Below, piece after piece: positions 36,948 to 47,081 of a stretch of DNA of 64,000 nucleotides. Both the position numbers and the translations under genes were made by a program. The notes under the pieces were generated by a model. That model was not told the DNA's origin, searched no databases, and worked only from the letters and a program-made list of their open reading frames with translations. Positions within the stretch are counted from its first letter, which is position 1, and the number at the start of each line of letters is the position of its first letter. Origin of the DNA: Prostheceraeus crozeri (taxonomy: Eukaryota > Platyhelminthes > Polycladida > Euryleptidae); the NCBI GenBank assembly GCA_907163375.1, contig CAJQUW010007896.1, positions 62,001 through 126,000 on the forward strand, given 5' to 3'.

Positions 36948-38268
36948 AGACATCTTCCCATTAAGAACTTCAATAGAATATTTTACATCTTCTAGCAATA
37001 AACCATAAGCCATCAATGAAGTTGTGGAATCTTTCTTTTCAATATTAATTGTTACATCACAACCAGTCTTGATAATATCTTCAGATTGTGCACTTAAATC
37101 GAAACAGAAAACAGGATATAAATGTCTCCAATCTCCAGGAGTTAATTGTGGTTCAACTCCAAATTCTATACAAAGATTTCGATAAGAATCATATCCTTCC
37201 ATAAATTGATTATTGGTATCATCGAATCTTAATGGATCAATTGGATACCGGGTTTGATTTAATGAAACTTGTAAACTTCGAATTGTATTAATATGGAAGA
37301 GATTATTGTTCTTATCAAAACTTGGAGAATTATTTCTTTGAAAAGTTAGTAATAAATATCTTGGAGTATTCGCAGTTCTAGTAAAATGCCATTTAAATCT
37401 TTGTTCGGAAAAAGTTACTGAACTAGCAGTACGCTTTAGAAAATTTACTGGAATTGGTTTGTTAGTATTTAATCTTTTTGCAATAGCTGTTTCAATCTAT
37501 AAACTAGGAGTAATATGCTTAATCCACCATTCAGGTCTATCAATTTTTAAATATGCTTTTTTCCAGTCTTACCAAAAAAGATTAATTCATTATTTGCTTA
37601 CGATGAATTATTAATTTAAATTCTAATTGATATGATATTTTATCATAATCTAAATATCCGAATAATGGAGACAATGACCAATTTACTGTCTGTTTACTTT
37701 TTTTGTTAAATTCACGTCTTTCTTTATATGCATCATTATTTGTTTTATTTAAATGTTTTGCAATATTTTCTACATCTTTCGCAATTCCTGCTGCATCTGT
37801 TCCAGCGTGAGTTAAATCATCAACAATTATACCATCATTAGTATCAGGAAACCAACCTTCGATTTCATACTTTTTATTATTTTCACCAATTGTTACAAAT
37901 CTAAGCATTGTATCAATTACACCTGGAGAATCACTTATTGTTTCTATATTTTGAGTTGCAACATCTAAACGCATTTGTGTAAATAATCTTGGAAAGAAAT
38001 TATTCTCTAGTGCAATATTATCGGTTTCTGGTAATGGTGTTGTAAAATTGGCATCACTATACAAAGAATATTCACAGTGTAAAAATGAATCAGGTAGATA
38101 TAAATAACTCTGCTGATTATCAACTTCAAAAATTAAATCACCTCCAGTATTTAATCTACTGGAAGATCCGGGATTCATAGCAATTCTTATATAGTCATTC
38201 TTTTTTTGATTGTAACTGACGAACGGAGGATCGTCTAATCTAAATTTATTTTCGATAAGCGAAGACAT
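36936..38268 (-). pseudogene. Polinton major capsid protein region
   Basis: The span encodes segments typical of the jelly-roll major capsid protein of Polinton/adintovirus elements. It begins MSSLIENKFRLDDPPFVSYN, followed by a Gly-Gly-Asp-L-I-F-E-V strand, an S-Y-L-Y-L-P-D-S-F-L strand and an N-N-F-F-P-R-L-F block. It ends in the short C-terminal part before the hairpin array. Total coding length is about 440 codons. In intact relatives it forms the capsomers. Placement beside two small virion-type genes and on their strand supports the call. The copy is broken, with about two interruptions. Confidence 0.72.
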
Positions 38269-38324
38269 TTTTATAAAAAATAATTTGACTTTTTGTTTTT
38301 TCTCACAGACAGAAAAAATTCTGC

Positions 38325-38462
38325 TAAAATAATTTTACTAAAATAATTTTACTAAAAAAATTTTACTAAAAAAATTTTACTAAAAAAATTTTACTAAAAA
38401 AATTTTACTAAAAAAATTTTACTAAAAAAATTTTACTAAAAAATTTTACTAAAATATAATTT
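38325..38462. repeat. Short tandem repeat upstream of the capsid gene
   Basis: About nine units of a 14-16-bp sequence, AAAAAAATTTTACT. It lies directly upstream of the capsid start (minus strand) and may form part of its promoter spacer. Replication slippage is the likely origin. Confidence 0.9.
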
Positions 38463-38525
38463 TAGAATTTTGCTAGACCAGCTCCGCTACGAAGGTTGCT
38501 GCTCACGCCATTACCTCTTATTTCT

Positions 38526-38993
38526 TCAATTGTTTTTTTCATTATGTTTACTATCAGACGGAGCTCCGCTCCTCAAGGTTTCACCCCCTACAGCTATGTT
38601 AGCAATTTTATTTTTTGTTTCCTCTGAAAGTTTTTTTAAATTTTTTAGTTCTTCAGAATCATTCCTAAGTTTACGAATAGCTTCTAGTTGTTTTAATTCG
38701 TTTTGAGACTTGACAGCATTTGATATTGCACTAGCTGTACTACCTATAGCAGCTGCTCCTTTTGCAGCAGATGTAATCAAATCTTTATTATTTTTAATTA
38801 AGTTAACGATACTTCCAATACCAGAAAAGATGCCAGCCCCTTCTTTTTGAACGGCACCTGCGGTGCCTAGGAACTTTTGTGTTCCTACAGTTTTTACACT
38901 ATCATAATGGTACACAGGTTTCTGAGATGGTTCATGAGCAATTTTATTATTTGATGCAAAATGTTTAAGATTGTGTTTATAAATTATAGGCAT
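38526..38993 (-). CDS. Polinton Gly/Ala-rich protein, candidate minor virion protein
   Basis: A 155-residue frame. The N-terminal quarter is polar (MPIIYKHNLKHFASNN). Residues about 50-92 form an amphipathic, small-residue-rich stretch (GAGIFSGIGSIVNLI, then AAKGAAAIGSTASAISNAV), and a charged helical tail follows. This plan resembles membrane-lytic or cement proteins such as adenovirus pVI, but no sequence family was recognised, so the role is inference. Two mini-hairpins lie inside the coding sequence (38560-38572 and 38853-38887). The frame appears whole. Confidence 0.62.
   Translation of the reverse strand: MPIIYKHNLKHFASNNKIAHEPSQKPVYHYDSVKTVGTQKFLGTAGAVQKEGAGIFSGIGSIVNLIKNNKDLITSAAKGAAAIGSTASAISNAVKSQNELKQLEAIRKLRNDSEELKNLKKLSEETKNKIANIAVGGETLRSGAPSDSKHNEKNN
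38560..38572. repeat. Mini-hairpin GGAGCTCCGCTCC in a coding region
   Basis: GGAGC-TCC-GCTCC stem-loop near the 3' end of the minus-strand gene 38526..38993, encoding R-S-G-A-P. It has the same stem as a hairpin in the arrays at 36883 and 39036. Confidence 0.8.
38853..38887. repeat. Double mini-hairpin in a coding region
   Basis: GGCACC-TGC-GGTGCC, then TA, then GGAAC-TTTTGT-GTTCC. These are two adjacent stem-loops joined by TA, read in frame within the Gly/Ala-rich protein (as T-Q-K-F-L-G-T-A-G-A). Same architecture as the copies at 40882, 41844, 43500, 43558 and 47943, with different stem sequences. Confidence 0.82.
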
Positions 38994-39035
38994 TTTTTAG
39001 GATTAAATTTGGCTTTTGGGAAAAATATCTACGTT

Positions 39036-39157
39036 CGGCTAAAGCCTCGACGAGCTTCGCTCCGATTGGTTAGTAACCTGAGGACCTTTGGTCCGATCGG
39101 CTAAAGCCTCGAGGAGCTTCGCTCCGATTGGTTAGTAACCAGAGGACCTTTGGTCCG
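39036..39157. repeat. Tandem pair of four-hairpin units at the 3' end of the fibre-like gene
   Basis: Two 62-bp units, each with GGCTAAAGCC, a GAGCTTCGCTC stem, GGTTAGTAACC and GGACCTTTGGTCC. They are about 95 percent identical to each other and inverted relative to the unit at 36883..36947. They occupy the spacer directly after the end of the fibre-like gene on the minus strand. Confidence 0.87.
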
Positions 39158-39170
39158 TTTAATATTTACG

Positions 39171-40057
39171 CTAAGATTTACGTTTGTGAATGGACAACAA
39201 CTTCGAGATAACTTTATTAATTGACTGTTGCACTTTATCTATTGCGTCAAGCAGCGTGTGATGTACTTTAATTTCTTTTCTATTAACTTGCATTTTCTCC
39301 TGATTCATCTTCAACGCCGTTTTAAGTGCATTTAACTTAATTTTAAGAACATCTAATTGTCTTTTAACAGAATCTAACTGTTCTTTATTTTCTTTAGAGT
39401 TTTCTTGTAAATTTTTCTTTAATTCATTTTCTAAATTAATTTTCAGATTTTTCATTTTATCAACTTTTTCATTAAGTGAGTTTACTTCATTTATTATTCT
39501 ATTCATCTTTTTCATTTGTTGAGTAATTTTAGAACTTAATTCATCAACACTTTTTTGGAATGTAGTTTGTAACTGCTTTAAATTTTTTTAATTCTTTCAG
39601 GAAGTTTTTCTATTTCATCTTCTAATTGTTCTTTTAACATTTTTATCTGATGTTTATTTTTAATGACTGCAGATTTTAACTATATAGAAAGTAATATTAA
39701 AATTTTTGATTGTTCAGAAATCTTTTTAAAAAGTTTTGCTATATCTGCTTCTAGCTCTCTATCCTTTTTATCAAGTTTTAATAATTTTTCGTTTAATGAT
39801 TTGTCATTAAGTTTTAGCAACTTTAATTCATTCATCAGTGGAACCAAAACATCGTTTATATATTTTTCCTTCAAATCATTGATTTGTGTATCAACATATT
39901 GTTTATTTGTTAACTCTGTATTTCGTTGCGGAAGAATAGAAAGATGCAATGGTCCAGATAAAACGTCTCCAGTTTTCATGATATAATTTTCTATCTCTAT
40001 TTCTAATTCACGATTATTCGGGATATATGCACCTCCACCAACATTTGGTAACATCAT
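39171..40057 (-). pseudogene. Polinton fibre-like coiled-coil gene region
   Basis: Near the N-terminus is M-K-T-G-D-V-L-S-G-P-L-H-L, then P-Q-R-N-T-E-L-T-N-K-Q-Y-V-D. This is the shaft-start signature of phage tail fibres: a G-x-L-x-G-x-L-x-L strand followed by an N-K-x-Y-V-D motif. Long heptad-rich coiled coil follows (many L/I/K/N/E), consistent with a trimeric stalk. A receptor-binding fibre on the particle is a reasonable inference, not proven. The gene starts divergently from the 40162 gene across a repeat-rich promoter spacer. The copy is broken, with about two interruptions. Confidence 0.62.
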
Positions 40058-40161
40058 TTTTTAACAATAAAAAAATAAATTTTTTTCTAATAAAAATAAA
40101 AAAATAAATTTTTTTCTAATAAAAATAAAAAAATAAAATTTTTTCTAATAAAAATAAAAAA
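40058..40161. promoter_or_regulatory. Divergent promoter spacer with 33-bp tandem repeats
   Basis: Three units of about 33 bp (AAAAAAATAAATTTTTTTCT followed by AATAAAAAT) fill the 104-bp gap between the divergently transcribed fibre-like gene and the 428-codon gene. As the only sequence available to both, it must hold both core promoters. No specific factor site was recognised. Confidence 0.55.
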
Positions 40162-41448
40162 ATGGAAAATCCAAATTTAAAAAAATTATATTCGCCCGCA
40201 TCATCCTGTTCTTCTTATTCGACGAAATCAACGGGATTTGAAAATAAATGTTTTGATAATAATAATAATAATAATCCATGTATAGATGTTAATATTTTAT
40301 TTCAATTACAAGCCGAAATATTTAGAGAACAGACTAAAGGTTTACCTTCTATAGAAACTAATTATTGTTTATTTCCGGGGGATCCATTTATTAAATTTAT
40401 GGATATTGTTAGTAAATATAATGATGTAGCTTATGTGGAATTAAATAAAGAAAATATGGTTATAATAGGTCATAATAATGTTTATGGATTTATTAGAGCA
40501 GTGTTACCAATTAGTAATACTGATTGGATAGAAACTAAAATTATTAATTATATCAAGATTAAAGAATTAGTTAAAAAATTAAAATCTTTTTCGAAAGAAA
40601 AAATTAGATTATTTGTTGACGATCAAAATCAATATAACATTCACATAGAGAGTAAAAAACATAATGAAGAATTATTATGTCAAGTTTATTATAGAGACAC
40701 AATTTATAAACAAGAAACATTAGAAATGCCGCGAAGATATGATGATGATACGTATATAGGATTATATTCAAACTTAAATATTAATTTGTTAAAATCTTAC
40801 ATAAATGGCTTAGCTCAACAAGAAAAAATTTATATGTGGACAACACCTTATACTATTAACAATGACCATAATCATAATAAACGAACCGAAGGTTCTAGGG
40901 CTTTGCCCGATCTTAAAGAATCTTATGATAATAATGATGATTCTGTAACATCTGAAAAAGGTGTAAATGGTAAAAAAGATTATAAAAATATTAGTAATTA
41001 TAAATATTTATCTAAATTTCATTTTCTTACAATTGAAAATAATAATGATGGTATAGTTGAAGATACTGTTAGACAACTATGTGTCAGGTCTACAAAATTT
41101 AAATTAGGATTTACATCTAATCAATTAAAAATTTTATCATCTTTAATAAAAACTAAAAGTGATTCAGATTATGGTGGTGTTATTAAATTTTCCAAAAGAG
41201 ATCAAAGACCAATATTTTTCTCTATTATATTATTATCAGATAAAAAATGTAATTTAGAGTTAGATATTCCAATAAGAGAATGGTATCCTATCATGGAAGG
41301 GCATCCTATACCAGAAAGTGTAATTTATGATGATGAAGAAACAATTTATGATGATGATGAAGAATCAATTTATGATGATGAAGAATCAATAGTTAGTGAA
41401 AATAAATTTAAATTATCTTTTGATAAAACATTATATGATGAAACTTAA
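40162..41448 (+). CDS. Polinton unidentified 428-aa protein
   Basis: A long intact frame that I do not recognise. It starts MENPNLKKLYSPASSCSSYS, with low-complexity Ser and Asn runs near the N-terminus. Residues about 60-190 and 300-385 look like a compact alpha/beta protein. The C-terminus carries three acidic repeats of the type I-Y-D-D-(D)-E-E-S/T. Position directly upstream of the DNA polymerase, on the same strand, and a repeated beta-rich layout make a sliding-clamp-like processivity factor one possibility, but this is only a guess. A double mini-hairpin is inserted in frame near residues 241-250 (R-T-E-G-S-R-A-L-P). Confidence 0.6.
   Translation: MENPNLKKLYSPASSCSSYSTKSTGFENKCFDNNNNNNPCIDVNILFQLQAEIFREQTKGLPSIETNYCLFPGDPFIKFMDIVSKYNDVAYVELNKENMVIIGHNNVYGFIRAVLPISNTDWIETKIINYIKIKELVKKLKSFSKEKIRLFVDDQNQYNIHIESKKHNEELLCQVYYRDTIYKQETLEMPRRYDDDTYIGLYSNLNINLLKSYINGLAQQEKIYMWTTPYTINNDHNHNKRTEGSRALPDLKESYDNNDDSVTSEKGVNGKKDYKNISNYKYLSKFHFLTIENNNDGIVEDTVRQLCVRSTKFKLGFTSNQLKILSSLIKTKSDSDYGGVIKFSKRDQRPIFFSIILLSDKKCNLELDIPIREWYPIMEGHPIPESVIYDDEETIYDDDEESIYDDEESIVSENKFKLSFDKTLYDET
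40882..40909. repeat. In-frame double mini-hairpin, family A
   Basis: CGAACCGAAGGTTC, TA, then GGGCTTTGCCCG form two stem-loops with 3-base loops. The sequence encodes R-T-E-G-S-R-A-L-P-D in the 428-aa protein. Nearly the same sequence recurs in other genes at 41844, 43500, 43558 and 47943. Confidence 0.88.
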
Positions 41449-41843
41449 TATGATAAAACTTAATATGATAAAGAAAAAAATAACTAAAGAACGTGAAATA
41501 TATAATAATATAAAATAACACTCAAGTCCTAGATATTAGAATGTTTATATCTAAAATTAAAACACAAATTTTTCCTTAAAAAATAAAAAAAAATGGAAAA
41601 TACCAAGTTTTATTGTGTCTTATGTAAAAAAAGTTGCAAACAAAAAGAAGTTATCAATCTCATTTAAATAGTAAATTGCATTTACAAAATGTAGAACGAG
41701 TTGATGAAGGAAATATATTAAAATTAAATAGTTATAAAAACTATCTAGAAACATTGCCTACTGATATAAAAGTTAAAAAAATGTATGATGATTATTCACA
41801 TTCGGAATATAAAAAAGTTTTTAATAGTGAAGATGAGACCATA

Positions 41844-41871
41844 CAAACCGAAGGTTCTAAGGCTTCGCCCG
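41844..41871. repeat. In-frame double mini-hairpin, family A
   Basis: AAACCGAAGGTTCTAAGGCTTCGCCCG: stems AACC/GGTT and GGC/GCC with GAA and TTC loops. It encodes T-E-G-S-K-A-S-P in the polymerase region, close to the peptide made by the copy at 40882. Confidence 0.87.
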
Positions 41872-43499
41872 TACCAGATGGAAGATATTTATTTAGCGAT
41901 ACTGATGAATTTGATGAAGCTGAACGAACCGATGAAGCCTTAGCAAATATAAAATATTTATTTAATCAGTCTTTTGAATATAATGAAACCGATAAAACTT
42001 TTTCTGATATTCTAACCAACTTTTATAATATATTTAAGAAATCTTTCAAATGTTATATGGATGTAGAAGTACTTTATACAAAAAATGGACCTGATGGAAT
42101 TCCTGAAGAAATAATACATGGACATTTTACAAATTCACAAGAAATTCATAATGTAAATGATATACAACCCATATTTGAACAAATGATACTTAAATTAGAA
42201 AATTGTATAATTGAAGCCCAGTTACGTGAATCTGGTTGGAGATTTGTTAAAATACTATCTAAGAAAATAGTAATTGATAAATATAAAAATAATACTGGTG
42301 GTAGTTATGTTCCTTTACCTTTCAGTTCACCACAAATAATCAACATAAAAAATGAAGATGATTATTGTTTTCTGTGGAGTATTATAGCACATTTACATCC
42401 TGCAGAATATCATAAAGAAAGACTAAGTCATTATAATAAAGAAGAATACATAAATGAATTTGATCTTTCTGATGGCTTACATGAATTTCCATATGATTAT
42501 AATAGATTAATAAAGTTTCATAAAAAGAATAAAAATTTAATAGAAGTAAATGTTTTTGAATTAAATGTGAATTATGTTTCTATTGGTAAAATTACTCCAC
42601 TTTACTCAGATTCAAAAAAATTTTATTTGAATAATAAAAATTTATGTCAATCAGAAATAGTATATAATGATAGAGGAAATTACATGCATCATAATATTTT
42701 TTACCAAGGAAATATAATATGTACTGAAAAATTTGAACTTGTTAAAACACTATCACCAATAATGATTAGTCATAATAATTATAAAGGACGTAATTATAAT
42801 TATGATTATGATTCCGATTATTCATCTTTATCTTTAGAATATCAACAAAAATTACAAAATTTAAATGAAAGTTTACAAAAATGTAAAACAGATTATCAAC
42901 AACAAACAAAAATATTAGTACAAGAAAATGGCCATAAATATGAAAATAAGATAGAAACGATTCAAAAATTAAATGATGACAATAAAGAATTAAATAATGA
43001 AGAAAATGAAACCAATCAAAAAATAAATGAATCTTTAAAAAAATGTCTACAACAATATAAAGAACAATATGATAAAGAATATAGTTATCAGCTATAAATA
43101 TTAAATCAAAATTTTCATCGAAATACATTTAATCTTGCAAAAGAAATTAATGAAACACATGAAATATATCAAGATAAATTTGAAAAACTAGAACAGTCAA
43201 AACAACCAGCACAAGCGAATATATTATATTATCAGGGTCATTTTATATTGTGTAAAGATGTTTCTATATTCACAAAAACTTCAGATAATACAAATTTTCC
43301 TTGTCTTCAATGTATGACAAGTTTTAGAACTAAAGAAGAAATGAATAGACATTTGGAGAATTGTCAACAAAATGAAGCAGTCAGAAACACATTTCCAAAA
43401 GATGATTATTTAGAATATAATAAATGGTATTTTAAAAATAAAGTACCCTTTACTATTTATTGTGATTTTGAAGCTTATAATGTTAATATGACACAAAAT

Positions 43500-43527
43500 C
43501 GAACGGAAAGTTCCAGGGCTTCACCCG
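43500..43527. repeat. In-frame double mini-hairpin, family A
   Basis: CGAACGGAAAGTTCCAGGGCTTCACCCG encodes R-T-E-S-S-R-A-S-P-D just after the exonuclease I box of the polymerase. It is slightly diverged from 40882 but keeps both stems in part. Confidence 0.85.
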
Positions 43528-43557
43528 ATTCTGAAAATTATAATTCTGAAAATGGTA

Positions 43558-43584
43558 CGGGCCAAGCCCTAGAACCTTCGGTTT
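43558..43584. repeat. Double mini-hairpin, family A, inverted copy
   Basis: GGGCCAAGCCCTAGAACCTTCGGTTT is the reverse complement of the family consensus, only 30 bases from the direct copy at 43500. It is also read through in frame (G-Q-A-L-E-P-S-V). The pair could form a longer cruciform together. Confidence 0.85.
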
Positions 43585-44293
43585 TTAATTATGAAAAAAG
43601 TGCATCTGAACAAAGTAAAGAAAAATATTTATTTGAACAAAAACCATTATGTTGGGGAATGTACATTCATTCAAATTATCCTGAATTATTTAAATCAGAA
43701 TATTTTCAATACTATGGTGAAGATAGTTCAGAAATGTTTACAAAGAAAGTAGAAGAATTACAAAATTATTTTTCACAATTGCTTGAAACAAATATACCGA
43801 TGATGCCATTAACAGAAAAAGAAAAATTAAATTTTATTAATGAAACAAAATGTTATTACTGTGGAAGAGAATTTACAAAAAATTATAAAAATGGCAAAGG
43901 TAGATATCTTGATAAGGTAAAAGATCATGATCATCTAAATGGATTATATAGAGGTGCAGCACATAATTCTTGTAATCTTAATGCTAATAAATTTAAATAT
44001 AACTTTGTTCCTTTATATTTCTATAATGGTTCTAAATATGATTTCCATCTAGTAATGAAAGATTTATTTTCATCTGAAAAATTACAACAACAACAAATAA
44101 ATGTACTATGTAAAACAGAGGAAGAATATTTTTCAATGCAATTAGGTTGCATTAGAATTTTAGATGCATTTAGATTTTTTACTCCTTATTCATTAGATGT
44201 TATGGGAAAAACTTTGAAATCTGAACAATGTAAAATATTAAATAAATATAATTTAAAACCTTTAAAAGGCATATTTCCGTATGAATATTTAAC

Positions 44294-44358
44294 CTGTGGC
44301 TCACAGTCGAAGACTGATATAACTGGAGATAAAACCTGTGGTTCACAGTCGAAGACTG
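44294..44358. repeat. Two in-frame double mini-hairpins, family C
   Basis: CTGTG-GCT-CACAG overlapping CAGTC-GAA-GACTG (44294-44316) and a second copy with a GTT loop (44336-44358) give the duplicated peptide T-C-G-S-Q-S-K-T-D in the polymerase. Different stem sequences from family A, same double stem-loop plan. Confidence 0.85.
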
Positions 44359-46215
44359 ATTTTAATTCTGTGAATAAAATTATGGAAGAAAAACAACTTC
44401 CCCCAATAAATAAATTTAAATCAACATTAAAACAATCAAAATTATCTGACGAAGACTATGCAGAAGCTGAAAAAAATTGGAGAGAGTTAAATTGTAAAAC
44501 AATGTATGATTATACAATGAAATATCTACAGATAGATGTATTAATACTAGCTGATCTTTTTGAAAACTTTCGTGATATGTGTTTAGAATATTACGGAATA
44601 GATCCATGTTATTGTTATTCTACACCAGGTTTAACATGGTTAGCAGGATTAAAACATACAAATGTTAAACTTAAACATTATAAAGAGAATACATATGATA
44701 AATTATTATTTTTTGAATCTGGAATTAGAGGTGGAGTTTCATCAGTTTTAGGTAATAGATATGTTAAATGTTATAATAAGAAAGTAAATCCACAAGAATA
44801 TGGAATAATGAAACCTTTATCTCCAGAAGAAAAAGAAAAAATATTAGAAATTTTTCGAACGAAACGAGAAGGAGTAGAACGTGAAAAAGCAATTGATGAA
44901 TTCATGAGAGAAAACTATTTGTTATATTATGATTTTAATAGCTTATATTCTTCTTGCATGATACAAGAATTACCAACAGGTGAAATGTCATGGTGTAATA
45001 TTCTAGATTATCAAAAACATATGATGGAAATTATAATCATGGTTATATATATGAAGTTGATTTAGTATACCCTGATGAAATAAAAGATAAAACAAAATAT
45101 TTTCCTTTCTGTCCCGAAAACAAAATTCCTAATATAGAAGATTTTTCAGATTATCAAAAATCTTTAATTCCTAAAAAATACAGACCAACAAAAAAACTTA
45201 TGTTAACACAAAGCAATAAAGGAAAGTATGTTGTTGAAGGAAGAATGCTAGATTGGTATTTAGATCATGGAATGATTCTCACCAAAATACATCGAAAACT
45301 ATTTTATCAAAAATCTAGGTGGTTAAAAAATTATATAGAGTTCAATATTGAAAAACGCAAAAAAGCTAAAAGAAATAAAGATGATTTTGGAAACGTGTTC
45401 TTCAAATTAATGAATAATGCATTTTATGGTAAGACTTTAGAAAATGTGCGTAATAGACAAAATATTGAAATAGTTTATGATAAAGATAGGTTTCAAAATT
45501 TAACAAGGAAACCTACATATAAAAGAACTACTAGATTTAGTGATGAACTATGTGCTGTACATTTACGTCGAATCAGCGTTCTAAAACATGATAAGTTTAA
45601 TTTCATTGGTTTCACTATATTAGAATTAGCTAAACTATTTATGTATAGATTTATATATGATTATTTAGCACCTGCTTATGGCAAAAACTATAAATTACAC
45701 TTTACAGATACCGATTCTGTTTTCTTAGAATTAACAATACCGTATAATTCTACACTTGATGAAGAAATTAATAAAATAAAAGATATCATTCATCCTTCTG
45801 ATTTATGTAAAGTAAAAGATGAATTAGAAGGAAATGAAGATTTCATAACAGAAGCTATATTTTTAAAATCTAAATGTTACTGTTATGATACAACTAATAA
45901 TATTAAAACACATAAAACATTAAAAGGAATTTCAAAGGCATCAGTGGCTAATCAAATAACATTTCAAGATTATAAAAATGCATTATTTAATAATGAAATA
46001 AAAACAGCATGTAATTATAGACTTAATTCAAAAAAACATAACATGTATTTAAAAGAAGAACATAAATTAGCATTAGATCCATTTGATGATAAAAGAAAAA
46101 TTTTACGTGATGGAATAACTACTGAACCTTTTTAATTTTCTAATTTCTAAGATAGACAAATTTCATATATACATAAAATAAAAAAATATTATAACACTAT
46201 ATTTGTATATTTTTA

Positions 46216-46982
46216 TCACTCCGCGAAAATATTTTCTATAACACTTTCATGAATTTTTTTATCAATATTAATTGTAATGAAGCCATAATCTTTTGACCAA
46301 GCATTATTACACGATTGTTTAAATTCATCTTTATTTCTTACGCATAAATCTCTTAACAAATCACTTAAGTTTCTTGCATTTATTTCAAATAGTATAAATA
46401 TATTTGCATTCTTTCTAATAACACTTCCGTCTAATGAATACATACTTTGTGTTAAACAAAATACACTACAGTTATTATGTCTACCTCTTGTGAAATAATT
46501 TCTCTGAACTGACTGATTTCTATCATTAACACAATCATCAAAAATTACACAATGTTTCATTGTTTTATCTAGTTTACTAGGATCTTGCATATTACCACTA
46601 TCATCTATTAATTGTATCTTTATATGGTTATTTTTATTAGATTCTACTAACTGATTATTTTTTGCTGCTTCTTCACACCACGAACTTATTTCTTCTTCAT
46701 CTTCAGATTTTTCATATTCTTTGAATAATGAAGCAATTGCTGTTTTTTAAGATTATTTTCAAATCCATATTTTAAAAATTGATAGACGGGTTGTTCTGCC
46801 GTTGTTGTATAAATTATAAGATTGTTATAATCCAAAAAATTTGGAGTCGTTAAAATTTTAAATAAAAGATATGTTTTTACACATCCAGATCTTCCACAAA
46901 TAACTGACAAAACTTTATTAGATAAATTTGGATGATGATTAAATTTAAGTTTTTTTTTATTTAATGGAGGTAGTTCACTCAT
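46216..46982 (-). pseudogene. Polinton packaging ATPase (FtsK/HerA, A32-like) region
   Basis: The start MSELPPLNKKKLKFNHHPNL leads to V-L-S-V-I-C-G-R-S-G, a Walker A-type P-loop at about residues 28-40, and then L-I-I-Y-T-T-T. Further along the span a Walker B-type strand C-V-I-F-D-D-C-V-N-D is seen, then a sensor-like block F-C-L-T-Q-S-M-Y. This is the arrangement of the genome-packaging ATPase shared by Polintons and nucleocytoplasmic viruses. It is convergent with the polymerase region, about 80 bp away. The copy is broken, with one or two interruptions. Confidence 0.8.
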
Positions 46983-47064
46983 TTTTTAATAAAAAAATTT
47001 ATTTTTATGTTTTTATTTTTTGTTTCTAAAGAAGAAGAAAATTAAACTTCTCTAGCTTCGCGTG

Positions 47065-47081
47065 GGAGTTTATACCTCCCG
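47065..47081. terminator. Hairpin at the end of the minor capsid gene
   Basis: GGGAGTTTATACCTCCC forms a 5-bp stem that includes the stop codon of the minus-strand gene 47070..47858. It fits the pattern of hairpins at gene 3' ends in this element. A transcript-end function is inference. Confidence 0.5.

Larger units (their letters stand above)
41593..46135 (+). pseudogene. Polinton protein-primed DNA polymerase B region
   Basis: All polymerase landmarks occur in order. There are C2H2-like zinc-finger motifs near the N-terminus and an exonuclease I box Y-C-D-F-E-A-Y. A zinc/endonuclease-VII-like block has C-Y-Y-C-G, K-V-K-D-H-D-H and Y-R-G-A-A-H-N-S-C-N. Exo II is N-G-S-K-Y-D-F-H-L and Exo III Y-L-Q-I-D-V-L-I-L-A-D-L. 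Palm motif A is Y-D-F-N-S-L-Y, motif B K-L-M-N-N-A-F-Y-G-K-T and motif C F-T-D-T-D-S-V. This is the protein-primed family B type that replicates Polintons from their terminal repeats. It also carries five in-frame mini-hairpin inserts. The copy is broken, with about three interruptions. Confidence 0.9.

Noticed and set aside
42766-43128. Minus-strand 120-codon frame inside the polymerase region
   Set aside because: It is an antisense shadow of the AT-rich polymerase coding sequence, rich in Ile/His/Tyr, with no domain.
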